From Desulfuromonas sp. CSMB_57 (GTDB lineage Bacteria > Desulfobacterota > Desulfuromonadia > Desulfuromonadales > Syntrophotaleaceae), in the NCBI RefSeq assembly GCF_020194955.2, contig NZ_JAFCIY020000001.1, positions 62,001 to 126,000 on the forward strand: a stretch of DNA of 64,000 nucleotides. The letters run 5' to 3'. Shown in pieces: positions 33,836-42,920 of the stretch; position 1 is the first letter of the stretch, and each line of letters begins with the position of its first letter. A program made the translations under genes and the position numbers. Under the pieces are notes generated by a model that searched no databases, was not told the DNA's origin, and worked only from the letters and a program-made list of their open reading frames with translations.

Positions 33836-33841
33836 GATGGA

Positions 33842-34861
33842 CTATAGCAACAGATATACCATATAGCCCAGCATACTGACCAACAACAACCATGGTGCCA
33901 GGTCCAGAAGTATTCGTTCTTTGTCGGGCATGCTGGTTGTAGCGACTCTTTGATTGACCTGTTCCAGAATCAGACGACTCAACAATTGTGGAGTATGATT
34001 TTCGGCAGCAAAGTATTGACCTCCCGTGATGTCGGCGATCTGTCGCAAAATCCGCTGATCACGTCGGGTTTTTAGGTAGTCGCCCCGATTGTCCTCATAA
34101 AATCCATCAATGCCGGTTTGGCCGGGCCGTCGGATGGGGATGAAAACCTCCGTGTCCCGGCCGGTGCCGACGGTAAATACGGGAATGGTCTTTTGCGCCA
34201 AAAGTTCGGCCCGGGCCAGCAGGGCGGAAGGCTCATTTTCCGTGTCTTCGCCATCGGATATGAGAATCACAATCCCGGCGGCATCCCCTCCGAGGGCTGC
34301 GGCCATGTCCTCGCCGATGTCCATGGCCGCGGCCAGATCGCTGCCTGATTCCGTCAGGTTGGCGAGTTCGGTTTGTTGGATCATGTAACGGAGGAAACCT
34401 TGGTCCCGGGTCGGCGGCACCACCTCGATGCCGTTACGGGCAAAAAAGAACAGACCGGCCTTTTCTCCTGCCAGGTTCTGAAACAATTCCGTCGCGACTT
34501 GCCGGCCCAGATTGAGCCGGTTGGCGATTTCGGAGCCGTTTTGAGACGACGGCAGGCGGCCGACATCCTCGGCCAGCATGGACTTGCTGACATCCAAGCC
34601 GACCGCCAAAATCGCATTGTGACGGGCATCGCCTCGCTGCCAGACCTGAATATGCCAACCTGCCAGGGACAATATCAGAGCGCCGCCGGTCAACAATGCG
34701 ACATTGCAGCGTCCCAGCCCCCGCCACAAGTCGCGCCGGGTTACCCGCCCGACCAGAGTGCGCCGAATATCCAGCAGTCGGAATTCGGTCCACAGACTCC
34801 AGAGCAGGCTCGGCAGCAGGATAGCCAGCAGGATCAGGACCCAGGGGTGGGAAAGTCGCAT
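33842..34861 (-). CDS. vWA-domain membrane protein (BatA/BatB-like), last gene of the MoxR operon
   Basis: 339 residues: two N-terminal membrane helices, a von Willebrand factor A domain facing the periplasm with the MIDAS metal motif GLDVSKSM and ISDGEDTEN, and a C-terminal helix (LAPWLLLVSMLGYMVYLLL). This layout matches the second Bat protein. Such proteins act with MoxR ATPases in assembly or quality control of envelope or metal-containing proteins. AAGGAC lies before ATG 34861. The preceding gene ends 13 bases away. Confidence 0.88.
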   Translation of the reverse strand: MRLSHPWVLILLAILLPSLLWSLWTEFRLLDIRRTLVGRVTRRDLWRGLGRCNVALLTGGALILSLAGWHIQVWQRGDARHNAILAVGLDVSKSMLAEDVGRLPSSQNGSEIANRLNLGRQVATELFQNLAGEKAGLFFFARNGIEVVPPTRDQGFLRYMIQQTELANLTESGSDLAAAMDIGEDMAAALGGDAAGIVILISDGEDTENEPSALLARAELLAQKTIPVFTVGTGRDTEVFIPIRRPGQTGIDGFYEDNRGDYLKTRRDQRILRQIADITGGQYFAAENHTPQLLSRLILEQVNQRVATTSMPDKERILLDLAPWLLLVSMLGYMVYLLL

Positions 34862-34874
34862 AAATTCGTCCTTC

Positions 34875-35690
34875 TTACTTTTCGACCCGCACTTCCAGAG
34901 GAATTCCGGGGGTGAATCCGGCTACATCAGGGATGTAGGCTTCCAGTTGTTCGCGCACGGTTTCCAGGTTTTCCTGCCGAATTTCCGCCAATCCGATGCG
35001 CTGGTATTCGCCAACGCCGACGATAAGTTCCAGATTCCAGCGCGGAATGGTCCGTTGCAAAGAACTGCCGCCGGCCCGATCCACCTGTTTGATGGCCGCC
35101 TTGAAATCCGTGAGGGCGTCGTTCAGGAACTTGGCCGCTTTGCGGCCGTCCTGTTCATAACTCAGCACGCTGTAGGCGAGCAACACCGAAACCCCGGCTT
35201 TCAAGTTCAAGATGGGCCAGGCTGCGGCGGGGGCAAGGTTGGGATGCTGTTGAAGGACTTCCTCGGTGTCCTCTCGCAGGGCCAGCAGACCTTCGTGAAA
35301 GCGTTGCAGCAGGTCCTGGCTGTGTTCGGCCAGATAGGGATTGTCCTGGGCGGCGGCGACCTGGTCGAAATCCTGCAGGGCCTGCCGCCAGCGGCCGTAA
35401 AGATAAAGATAAACGATATCCGGTCGAAAGGGTGCGGTGGCTCGCGTCTGGACTGCCAGTTGCCGAAGTTGTTCGGGATCCGGTGTTTCAATCTGCGAAG
35501 TCACCTTGCCAAGGTATAGATTCATCTGCCGCCAGGTTCTCTGCTGGAGGACGGCGGAGGCCCCCGCGATCATTCCCCAGACGAACAGCGTCAAGCCTGC
35601 CGCGGCCAAGGTCAGCAGCAGTTTCGACCGTATCCGTGGGGCAGCCAGAAAGTCCTGCCATCGATGCATCGGTTTTTTTATCTCTGTCAT
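34875..35690 (-). CDS. Uncharacterised single-pass membrane protein of the MoxR-vWA operon
   Basis: About 271 residues. A cytosolic start of ~25 residues and one membrane helix (LLLTLAAAGLTLFVWGMIAGASAVL) are followed by an all-helical, Gln- and Ala-rich periplasmic domain with a hint of TPR-like spacing (DIVYLYLYGRWRQALQDFDQV, LQRFHEGLLALREDTEE). I do not recognise the family. It sits between the two vWA genes, where Bat operons often place a TPR or scaffold protein, so it may play that part. Start 35690 is the first ATG; the upstream TTG has no advantage. Confidence 0.75.
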   Translation of the reverse strand: MTEIKKPMHRWQDFLAAPRIRSKLLLTLAAAGLTLFVWGMIAGASAVLQQRTWRQMNLYLGKVTSQIETPDPEQLRQLAVQTRATAPFRPDIVYLYLYGRWRQALQDFDQVAAAQDNPYLAEHSQDLLQRFHEGLLALREDTEEVLQQHPNLAPAAAWPILNLKAGVSVLLAYSVLSYEQDGRKAAKFLNDALTDFKAAIKQVDRAGGSSLQRTIPRWNLELIVGVGEYQRIGLAEIRQENLETVREQLEAYIPDVAGFTPGIPLEVRVEK

Positions 35691-35706
35691 GGGTACCCCC
35701 AAAAGG

Positions 35707-36819
35707 TTACAGGCGGCGATAGGCAGGCAGGCAGCGCATGGTCAGATGTGCCACCAGCAGCACCAGGCCCAAAAGGGAGAACCAGGGTCGCGTCCAACGT
35801 GGCTGGAACGTCACCCGGCTCAAGTTGCGGTTGGCTTCAAGAACATCGATTTCCTGGTAGACGGCTTCGATTTGATCCCGATCCAGGCTGCGCGAGGTGA
35901 CGAAGATCCGCCCGATGGGTTTCTCCCCGTAGGCCGGGGTCATGGCCTGCTCCACGGCATCGTCAATCTCTCCGCCAACGGCAATGATATAAAAATGAAC
36001 ACCGATGGCTTTCATGAGTGTGATGAGATTCACCAGGTTGGGCATCCGGCCGCTACGAATATGGGTACGCAGGGTCGGTTCGATGCGTCCGTCGGTAAAC
36101 AGGATGACTGCCATGCCGCGTCCCAGTCCGGCCTGGTGCAGTCGGCGCGGGATGTCCAGCAGGGTGCCGGGTTCGCTGAGCAGAAACTGCCGCAGTCCGG
36201 CGATCTGCTCCACGGTCAGCCGGCTATCCTCGGGCAGCATGGAAAAAAAGGCTGAAAGGGCCAGCCAGACTGCCTCCGAGGCGTTGGTGCCGCCTCCGGC
36301 CCCCAACTCCCGATAGATGCGGGACTGGTTTCGACTGCGGACCAGTTCCAGTTTGTTCTTCAGCAGTTGCTTGTCGAAGGTCAGGGGCGACAGCAGCCTG
36401 GCATAGCTGGAAAAGGCGACCAGGCCGATGTAATCGTCCGCCCGACGCAGGTCGATAAAGGATTCAAGACCATCCAAGGCCAGATCGCCAAGGGTTTCCG
36501 GACTTTCCGGCGAAACCAGCCGCTTCATGGAGCCGGACAGATCCAGGGCCAGGAAGATCCACTTGGATTCGATGAATTCCTCCACCGTGCGGCGGGAGTA
36601 GCCCGGATTGGCCAGAGCCAGGCAGAGACTGACAAAGGCCATGCTGAAAAGGATGGCTTCATAGTTGGCGCGCCAGAAGCCGGGCCGGAGCCCGGCCAAG
36701 TGGGGTCCCACCGCCGGGAAGGGGATTTTCTCCCGACGTTGCCGGCGCACCCGGAGCAGTATCGGGAGCAGTAACGGCAGCAGCAAGGCTGCGGGATATT
36801 GCAGTTCGAATGTCGCCAT
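35707..36819 (-). CDS. vWA-domain membrane protein (BatA-like)
   Basis: 370 residues: N-terminal helix with the BatA-type ALLLPLLLPILLRVRRQR, a second helix (ILFSMAFVSLCLALANPGYSRR), the vWA domain with MIDAS motif LDLSGSM, and a C-terminal helix. A threonine for MIDAS metal binding lies in GGGTNASEAV and the distal Asp in FTDGRIEP. It lies directly between two uncharacterised operon proteins; the vWA partner at 33842 completes the pair. Confidence 0.88.
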   Translation of the reverse strand: MATFELQYPAALLLPLLLPILLRVRRQRREKIPFPAVGPHLAGLRPGFWRANYEAILFSMAFVSLCLALANPGYSRRTVEEFIESKWIFLALDLSGSMKRLVSPESPETLGDLALDGLESFIDLRRADDYIGLVAFSSYARLLSPLTFDKQLLKNKLELVRSRNQSRIYRELGAGGGTNASEAVWLALSAFFSMLPEDSRLTVEQIAGLRQFLLSEPGTLLDIPRRLHQAGLGRGMAVILFTDGRIEPTLRTHIRSGRMPNLVNLITLMKAIGVHFYIIAVGGEIDDAVEQAMTPAYGEKPIGRIFVTSRSLDRDQIEAVYQEIDVLEANRNLSRVTFQPRWTRPWFSLLGLVLLVAHLTMRCLPAYRRL

Positions 36820-36906
36820 CGTCCAGCCGCTCTTTCCGGGACCCGGTTCCGCGGCGCCCGGGATGCTTCGGAACCGCGGTCCCGACGGGAGGTTGCTTGC
36901 AGGTGA

Positions 36907-38772
36907 TCAGTTTTCTGTCGCCGAGTTTCCACCTTCAGCCTGCTTTTCCAGGGACGGCCGCAGCCCCTCAAGCAGTTGACGCAAACGATCCTGGAGGCGG
37001 CTTATGGCCTCGGGTGTCACGGCGCCGGCAGCCAGCAACTTTTCGATACTCTGCAGAACCGCCTCCGCGTCGCCGCGGCAGTCGGCGGGCAACGCTTGGC
37101 CGACGGCCTGCATGAAGACACTCGCGCCGCCGCCGCGCCGGGTTGCCGGCAGGTTCGCCATTGTCGCCAGCAGTTCCCGGCAGGCGGTGCCCATGGCGGC
37201 CAAGTCGTCCATCCCCAGCGCTAGTGTCTCAGTCTGTAGCCAGGTTTGCAGCGTTTGCAAGCGGTGGTTGGCGGCGCGGCTGTCCGGTGCAGGTGCCGGG
37301 CCGTTGACCGGTTTTTGGCGCCGGCCCCAGGCGGCCAAACCCATGAGCGTCATCCCGATGATGGCCAGAGCCGCGCCGCGCAGCAGGCGACGCCGGGCAG
37401 CGCGATCCTTGAAGGGCGGTGGCACCCCGGGGGTGACCACCTTCAGCCCCAAGGCATCGGGAGCTTCGGGCAGCAGGGCGGCAATGCGCACGGCGGGGCC
37501 GGCCAGGGTGTGGCTGTGCAGTGCTTGTCCACCGTTGCGGGTGTCCGTGTAATAGATGGGAACGTCCGGCAGGCGGAACTCCCCTGGAGCGTACAGGGTA
37601 ATTTTACCCGTGAGCACGACGGGGCTGTGGGTCAGGTCGACGGCGCTCAGGGGATGATCGTAGCTGAGTTCCAACAGGGACTGGAAGATGCCGGGCGGTC
37701 GCAGGTTCAGGTTGGCGATGGTGGAGGATTCGATGCGAATACCTTCCAGAAAACGGATTTCGATACGGAAAGGGAGTGGCGTACCGAGGGTCGCGCCGCC
37801 GAGGTCCAGGGTGAAAAGTGCCGACAGCGGCGGCAACAGGGGCAAAAGTTGCGGCACGGCCTGCAACACATGCACATCCTCGGCCAGCAACACAGCTGCT
37901 TGCCAGATGGCCATCCGGCAGGGATCGATATGCACTGTTTCCCGGGTTGGGACCGGCCCGGGGGCAAAATCCACTGCGCCGATTTGGTCCAGCAGTCGCT
38001 GACGGACTTGGGCGTCGGCCGTGGTTTTCCAGGTAATATCGATGCGATCCAGTGGCGCAAAGCGCTGCCGGCCGATTTTCCAGGCCGGTTGCACCCAGAG
38101 CACGGCAGGATCGCGGGCCAGTCTCTCCAGCAAAGTCGTCAGATCGGCGGAGGCGGCTCCGGCCCGCAGGCGGTAGGCGGCCAGGCGCTGGCGCCCGTCG
38201 GGATCCAGCAGATAATAATCGAACACATCCCTGAACCGGAAATGGAAGTCATTCATAAGCTCTGCGGCGGTTTGGGCAGAGGGGTCGACGGTAGCCCATT
38301 CTGATGTCGGGTCTTCGCCGGGAGCCTCGAGGGTGGCTGCATCGGCGGGTAATGGGTCCCCCGCCGGCGTTGGTGCATCCAACTCCTCCGGTATCGCAGC
38401 TTGGAAATCGCTGCTGTCCTGCGCCGGTTCGCCAAGGAAGCCGCTTGGTTCCAGGGCCTGAGATGCCGTGGGCCGCGGCTGGAAAAAGACCACCAGCCAG
38501 GTTCGTTCGGGGGTCGGGATCACCCGCTGCCCCTTGCTATCCAGGTACCAGGGGTGAGCCTCGGCCTGTTGCCAGACCTGCTCGAAACAGCTGACGGCCG
38601 CGGGCGGCAGGGAAAGGTCCTGGCTGTCGGTCGTCCTGGCTTCGGTCCGGTCGGCAAGGGCGGAAGGTTGTTGGCTGTGCGCCGCGGGTTGCAGGATGGA
38701 CAGGACCAGCAGGGCCGCCGGCAGCGCCTGACGCCAGGGTCGAAGGTGCTCTATTGTGAAGAGGAATTTCAT
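36907..38772 (-). CDS. Large uncharacterised exported membrane protein of the MoxR-vWA operon
   Basis: About 621 residues: signal peptide (ALPAALLVLSILQPAAHS), a long periplasmic part with beta-rich segments (TLDLGGATLGTPLPFRIEI, LTGKITLYAPGEFRLPDVPI), one helix near residue ~465 (GAALAIIGMTLMGLAAWG) and a helical cytosolic tail. The position and beta-then-helix layout recall BatD, but I see no clear BatD sequence signature. The first ATG (38784) has no ribosome-binding site; 38772 is preceded by GGAAC. Role inferred only from the operon. Confidence 0.75.
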   Translation of the reverse strand: MKFLFTIEHLRPWRQALPAALLVLSILQPAAHSQQPSALADRTEARTTDSQDLSLPPAAVSCFEQVWQQAEAHPWYLDSKGQRVIPTPERTWLVVFFQPRPTASQALEPSGFLGEPAQDSSDFQAAIPEELDAPTPAGDPLPADAATLEAPGEDPTSEWATVDPSAQTAAELMNDFHFRFRDVFDYYLLDPDGRQRLAAYRLRAGAASADLTTLLERLARDPAVLWVQPAWKIGRQRFAPLDRIDITWKTTADAQVRQRLLDQIGAVDFAPGPVPTRETVHIDPCRMAIWQAAVLLAEDVHVLQAVPQLLPLLPPLSALFTLDLGGATLGTPLPFRIEIRFLEGIRIESSTIANLNLRPPGIFQSLLELSYDHPLSAVDLTHSPVVLTGKITLYAPGEFRLPDVPIYYTDTRNGGQALHSHTLAGPAVRIAALLPEAPDALGLKVVTPGVPPPFKDRAARRRLLRGAALAIIGMTLMGLAAWGRRQKPVNGPAPAPDSRAANHRLQTLQTWLQTETLALGMDDLAAMGTACRELLATMANLPATRRGGGASVFMQAVGQALPADCRGDAEAVLQSIEKLLAAGAVTPEAISRLQDRLRQLLEGLRPSLEKQAEGGNSATEN

Positions 38773-38796
38773 GGTCGGTTCCATTTCGGATGCGGG

Positions 38797-39663
38797 TCAA
38801 ACCCGGGCCGCCAGACGCCGGGCAAAAAAGGTGTTGACCTTTTCCTGGATCGCGGGGTCGGTAACCGTCAATAGGGCGGAATCGATGTCGGCCCGCGCCA
38901 ATTGGCGCACCAGGTGTTTCCGCCAGCGGCCCACCAGGGCGTTGTATTGCTGCCGGCGCGTCAGGTCGAGGGCCTGGGTGACACCGGTTTCGACATCCCG
39001 GATGTGGACCTGCACGTCCTGCATCTCCGGCAACCGGAATTCCACCTCTGCCAGGATGTGCAGGGCCACCAGTTCATGGGCCGGATAGCGGCCGCCGGCG
39101 GCCGCTTCGAGTTGGCCGCGCAGGTCGCCGATTTCGGCATTGAAATCGGACAGGATCACTCCCAGGCAGGCCGGCAGGCGTTTGAAGAGATAGGCCAGGG
39201 CCGGCTGCAGACGGGTTTGGCGGCAATCCGCCACACCGGCCCGATCCAGTGCCGTCAGCAGGCGCTGCAGTTGCTGCGGTGCGGCGCTGGGCGGAAGGTA
39301 GTCCAGCACCCGGTCGGCAAACAGCAGCAGACCACAAGGGTTGTTGGCATGCAGCGCCGTCCAGGCAAGACTTTCGACCAGATCCCTGACCAGCGCCAAT
39401 TTGCCGCCGCAGGTCATGGACGGACTCAGGTCGCAAATCAGCACCAGGTTGTAGGCGCTGTCCTTGAGAAATTCGCGGACATAGAGTTCGCCGCTGCGGG
39501 CTCGTGCCTTCCAGTCGATGTGCCGGAAACTGTCTCCCGCCAGGTACTTGCGCAACCCCCAGAATTCATAGCCGGTACCTTTGTCCAGACCCGCCCAGTC
39601 GCCGGCCATGGCATGGTGGGGGGGGTGCTTGGGCTGAATCTGAAAACGGAACCTCGGCGGCAT
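38797..39663 (-). CDS. DUF58-domain protein
   Basis: About 288 residues. The central motif DSFRHIDWKARARSGELYVREF marks DUF58, which has a degenerate vWA-like fold (LVLICDLSPSMTCG resembles a MIDAS). DUF58 genes almost always follow moxR. Start at 39663 (MPPRFRF) has GAGG 9 bases upstream and lies 10 bases after the moxR stop; longer in-frame starts would overlap moxR. Soluble or membrane-associated partner of MoxR by family context. Confidence 0.9.
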   Translation of the reverse strand: MPPRFRFQIQPKHPPHHAMAGDWAGLDKGTGYEFWGLRKYLAGDSFRHIDWKARARSGELYVREFLKDSAYNLVLICDLSPSMTCGGKLALVRDLVESLAWTALHANNPCGLLLFADRVLDYLPPSAAPQQLQRLLTALDRAGVADCRQTRLQPALAYLFKRLPACLGVILSDFNAEIGDLRGQLEAAAGGRYPAHELVALHILAEVEFRLPEMQDVQVHIRDVETGVTQALDLTRRQQYNALVGRWRKHLVRQLARADIDSALLTVTDPAIQEKVNTFFARRLAARV

Positions 39664-39673
39664 GGCCTTGACC

Positions 39674-40702
39674 TCATCGGCCCGCAGGCGCATAGGGAGA
39701 GATGCCGCGCAGGATATCCCCCAGCAGTTCGGCACTGTCGATGCCTTCCAGAATGGCCGCGTCGCTCAGGATCAAGCGGTGTCCCAGCACGGTGGCGGCG
39801 CTGTCATCCACATCGTCGAAAGTCACGTAATCGCGGCCGCGCAGAAACGCCAATCCCTTGCAAAAAGCGATGAGATGTTCTCCGCCGCGGGGCGAGGCGC
39901 CGACGGTGATGAATTGCCGGACCGCCGGCAGGGCATCCGGCCGGGAGGGCCGGGTCCGCAGACAGATCTCCAGAATATAGGCAATGACCGCCGGCGCCAC
40001 ACGAATCCGGCGGGCTACATGGTCCTGCATGGCCACCGCTTGGTCGGGTGCCAGCAGGCGGGGAACCGACTGCTGGATCAGGGCGAAATCCTCACTCTTT
40101 TTCTGCAGCAGTTCCGATTCCTTGTGACGAGGCGGATAGCCGATGGCCAACTTGGCGATAAAGCGGTCCAGTTGGGCTTCCGAAAGGGGGTAGGTACCCA
40201 GTTGTTCGACGGGATTCATGGTGGCCAGAACCATGAACAGGTCCGGCAGCCGGTACTGGTCGCGATCGATGCTGACGACCTTTTCCTGCATGGCTTCCAA
40301 CAGGGCGGACTGGACCTTGGGGGCCGCCCGGTTGATTTCATCGGCCAGCAGGATGTTGCAGAACACCGGTCCCTGCTGGAATGAAAAACTGCCCGTGGCC
40401 TGATTGTAGACCGTGGTCCCCGTGATGTCGCTCGGCAATTTGTCCGGAGTGAACTGGATACGCTTGAAATCGCCGCCGATGGTGCGGGCAAAGGTTGCCA
40501 CGGTCAGGCTTTTGGCCAGCCCCGGAACCCCCTCGAGCAGGATATGCCCCCGTGCCAGGAGGGTGCAGAGTATGGCTTCGATGAGCCGGTCCTGGCCGAT
40601 GATGACCTTGGCCATTTCCCGGCCGACGCGTTCCAATAATCGGCGATAGTCGGCGCCGTTTTCCGAATTTAGGGAGGTTCCCGTGATTTCCGCCTGCGGC
40701 AT
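39674..40702 (-). CDS. moxR: MoxR-family AAA+ ATPase
   Basis: 342-residue chaperone-type ATPase. Walker A GVPGLAKS, Walker B LLADEINRA, sensor 1 ATMNPVEQ and the arginine-finger region LDRF are visible; the C-terminal lid contains GASPRGGEHL typical of MoxR. First gene of a six-gene cluster (moxR, DUF58, exported protein, vWA, helical protein, vWA). AGGAGG lies upstream of the ATG. Such ATPases use vWA partners to reach substrates in or across the membrane. Which protein they mature here is unknown. Confidence 0.93.
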   Translation of the reverse strand: MPQAEITGTSLNSENGADYRRLLERVGREMAKVIIGQDRLIEAILCTLLARGHILLEGVPGLAKSLTVATFARTIGGDFKRIQFTPDKLPSDITGTTVYNQATGSFSFQQGPVFCNILLADEINRAAPKVQSALLEAMQEKVVSIDRDQYRLPDLFMVLATMNPVEQLGTYPLSEAQLDRFIAKLAIGYPPRHKESELLQKKSEDFALIQQSVPRLLAPDQAVAMQDHVARRIRVAPAVIAYILEICLRTRPSRPDALPAVRQFITVGASPRGGEHLIAFCKGLAFLRGRDYVTFDDVDDSAATVLGHRLILSDAAILEGIDSAELLGDILRGISPYAPAGR

Positions 40703-40780
40703 GCTCCCGCCTCCTGGTCAAAGCAGGTTGTTGAGAAAGCTCGGTCATGCTCCTGACCGGCGTTTGCCTGGGGTATCCGG

Positions 40781-41836
40781 TCAGAAAAAAACGAATTTGC
40801 GACGATCGCGAATGATCAGGTACAGGAAAAAGGGCCCGCCCAACAGGGCCGTCAGGACACCGATTCGCAATCCGCCTTCGCTCCAGAGCCTGACCGCGCA
40901 GTCGGAGTAGACCACCAGGGCGCCGCCCAGCAGGCCGGCCGCCGGGATCAGGAGCCGGTTGTCCGGCCCGACAAAGCTGCGCATCACATGGGGGGCGATG
41001 AGGCCCACAAAACCGATGGCGCCGGCCACCGCAATGGCCCCGCCGGTCAGCATGGAAGCGAAAAAGAGCAGCATGTTGCGCGAGCGGGCGACATTGACGC
41101 CGAGATTGGCGGCGACCTCCTCGTTAAGCATGATGATATTCAGATCCCGGGCATACAACATGGAGGCCAAAGTGCCGAACAGGGCGATGGCCAGGATGAT
41201 CTGCACATGGTCCCAGGAGCGATTGGTCAGATCGCCCATCAGCCAACCGATAATCTGCCGCGCCATTTCGAACTGATCCGTGGACAGCACGATGACCACT
41301 GCGGTCAGGGCGTTGAATATGGCGTTGAGAGCGATGCCGCCCAGTAACAAAGTATAGCGCGAAGTCAGGCCGCCGCTGGTGGCGATGCCCAGTACGATGA
41401 GCATGGACAGAAAGGCGAACAGGATGGCGAACAGCGGCACGGCGTGGACGCTGCCGGCGGCGAACCCCAGGTAGATGGCGGTCACGGCGCCGAGGGCGGC
41501 GCCGGCGCTGGTGCCGATGATGCCGGGTTCGGCCATGGGGTTCTTGAAGATGCCCTGCATGACGGTACCGGCCACGCCCAGGGCGAAGCCGACCAGGGCG
41601 CCGGTCAGGGTGCGGGGAATGCGGCCATACCAGATGATGGCCAGGGCGGCGGGATCCGTTTCGCCGGGTTGGCCGAAGATGCGGGTGACCACGATGCGGC
41701 CGATATCCGTCAGGCCGATCTGCCAGGGACCGAAGCTGATGGACAGGAACATGCCGGACAGCAGTACCCCCAGGGTCAGCAGCAGAAACACACCGGCCCG
41801 CGGGGTTATGCGCCGCGTCCCGCGTTTACTGGCCAT
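40781..41836 (-). CDS. btuC: FecCD/BtuC-family ABC transporter permease
   Basis: 351-residue inner-membrane permease with about ten helices. Family motifs: RIPRTLTGALVGFALGVAGTVMQGIFKNPMAEPGIIGTSAGAALGA (read as adjacent blocks) and the coupling-helix segment near GLIAPHVMRSFVGPDNRLL. It imports iron chelates, heme or cobalamin. The start overlaps the end of the binding-protein gene by 11 bases. Cobalamin is favoured because of the adjacent EutBC fusion and the B12 receptor elsewhere in the window, but no riboswitch precedes this set, so the substrate is open. Confidence 0.85.
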   Translation of the reverse strand: MASKRGTRRITPRAGVFLLLTLGVLLSGMFLSISFGPWQIGLTDIGRIVVTRIFGQPGETDPAALAIIWYGRIPRTLTGALVGFALGVAGTVMQGIFKNPMAEPGIIGTSAGAALGAVTAIYLGFAAGSVHAVPLFAILFAFLSMLIVLGIATSGGLTSRYTLLLGGIALNAIFNALTAVVIVLSTDQFEMARQIIGWLMGDLTNRSWDHVQIILAIALFGTLASMLYARDLNIIMLNEEVAANLGVNVARSRNMLLFFASMLTGGAIAVAGAIGFVGLIAPHVMRSFVGPDNRLLIPAAGLLGGALVVYSDCAVRLWSEGGLRIGVLTALLGGPFFLYLIIRDRRKFVFF

Positions 41837-42920
41837 ACAGCAAGCCTGCCAGATAGTTCACGCTGGCCACCAGGTACTGGGAAGCGCTCAACAGGTAGAC
41901 GCTGGGCATCTTGCGAATGTTGCGCTGCTGTACCGCCTTGGCCGTGGCCAGAATCGGCTGGTTGTACAATTGCTGATCGAAAGTACTCTCCTCGGGCACG
42001 ATGATGATATCCGGATTCCATTTCAACAGGGTTTCATAATCGATCTGCTTGAAATACTTCAGGCCCCGTTCCGCCGCCAGGTTGGTAACGCCGAGCAGCC
42101 GGCACATGGAATCGAAGGTCGTGCCGCTGCCGGCCACATAGCCCATGTTGTCGTAGAAGAGCACCGTCAAAGGGCGGCTGTCGGCCGGTTTCCGGGTCCG
42201 CACAAACGCCTGGATTTGACGCAGCTTGGCTTCCATGGTGTCGACCAGGCGCTTGGCACTGGGCTCTTCGCCGACCAGGCGGCCGATGAGCAGGATCTGT
42301 TCCTCGATGGCCTGCAGGTCGCCGAAAAAGCCCAGTCGCACGGCGGGGACCCGGGCGACCTGCAATTGACGCAGGAAGTTTTCGTTGGAATAGAAACTGG
42401 TCAGGACCAGATCCGGCTTGAAGCCGATGACGATTTCCGCGTCTTCCGTACCGTAGGTCGGCAACTTTGCCGGGAGGCTCTTGGCGATAAAGGAGAAGCG
42501 CGGATCCTTGCAGCTTTTGTGCACCGCGATGATGCGATCCCGCGGCATGATGGCCCAGACGATTTCGGTGATGCCGATGGCCTGGGGAATGACGCGCCGG
42601 GGTTGGCGGGCCAGGCGAACCGTCCGGGTCTCCTCGCCGATGCGGTCGGTGGCGAAATCGAAGGACTGGTAGCGATAACGGACGACCTTGGGATAGGCCT
42701 CCCGGCAGCAGGCGTCCGGTAGATGGGCATCCGTGAGGGCGCCCATCAGGGCATCCATCTCCAGGGGAAACTGCCGGATGCGGCGCTGCCCTTCCGCGGC
42801 CAGGCCGGTGCTGCCGAATAGCAGCAGGCACAGAATCGCCGGCAGCAGGCCGTAACACGGGTTAACGGTAAAACAACAGCGAAACGCCATGTTGCGTGGG
42901 AATCTCTTCAACGCCGACAT
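41826..42920 (-). CDS. btuF: Periplasmic substrate-binding protein of the BtuF/FecB family
   Basis: 364 residues. After a long signal region (hydrophobic core GLLPAILCLLLFGSTGLAA) come the two lobes typical of helical-backbone binding proteins: PRRVIPQAIGITEIVWAIMP, PTYGTEDAEIVIGFKPDLVL and WNPDIIIVPEE. Start 42920 has an excellent AAGGAGGT, 5 bases upstream, and lies 59 bases inside the 3' end of the ATPase gene. The length exceeds E. coli BtuF (266) by ~70 residues, mostly at the N-terminus (Cys-Cys near DACCREAYPK). It may bind cobalamin or another metal chelate. Confidence 0.85.
   Translation of the reverse strand: MSALKRFPRNMAFRCCFTVNPCYGLLPAILCLLLFGSTGLAAEGQRRIRQFPLEMDALMGALTDAHLPDACCREAYPKVVRYRYQSFDFATDRIGEETRTVRLARQPRRVIPQAIGITEIVWAIMPRDRIIAVHKSCKDPRFSFIAKSLPAKLPTYGTEDAEIVIGFKPDLVLTSFYSNENFLRQLQVARVPAVRLGFFGDLQAIEEQILLIGRLVGEEPSAKRLVDTMEAKLRQIQAFVRTRKPADSRPLTVLFYDNMGYVAGSGTTFDSMCRLLGVTNLAAERGLKYFKQIDYETLLKWNPDIIIVPEESTFDQQLYNQPILATAKAVQQRNIRKMPSVYLLSASQYLVASVNYLAGLLYGQ

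Noticed and set aside
40755-40785. TGACCGG / CCGGTCA inverted repeat between moxR and btuC
   Set aside because: On the coding strand the T-run precedes the stem instead of following it, so it is not an intrinsic terminator for btuC.
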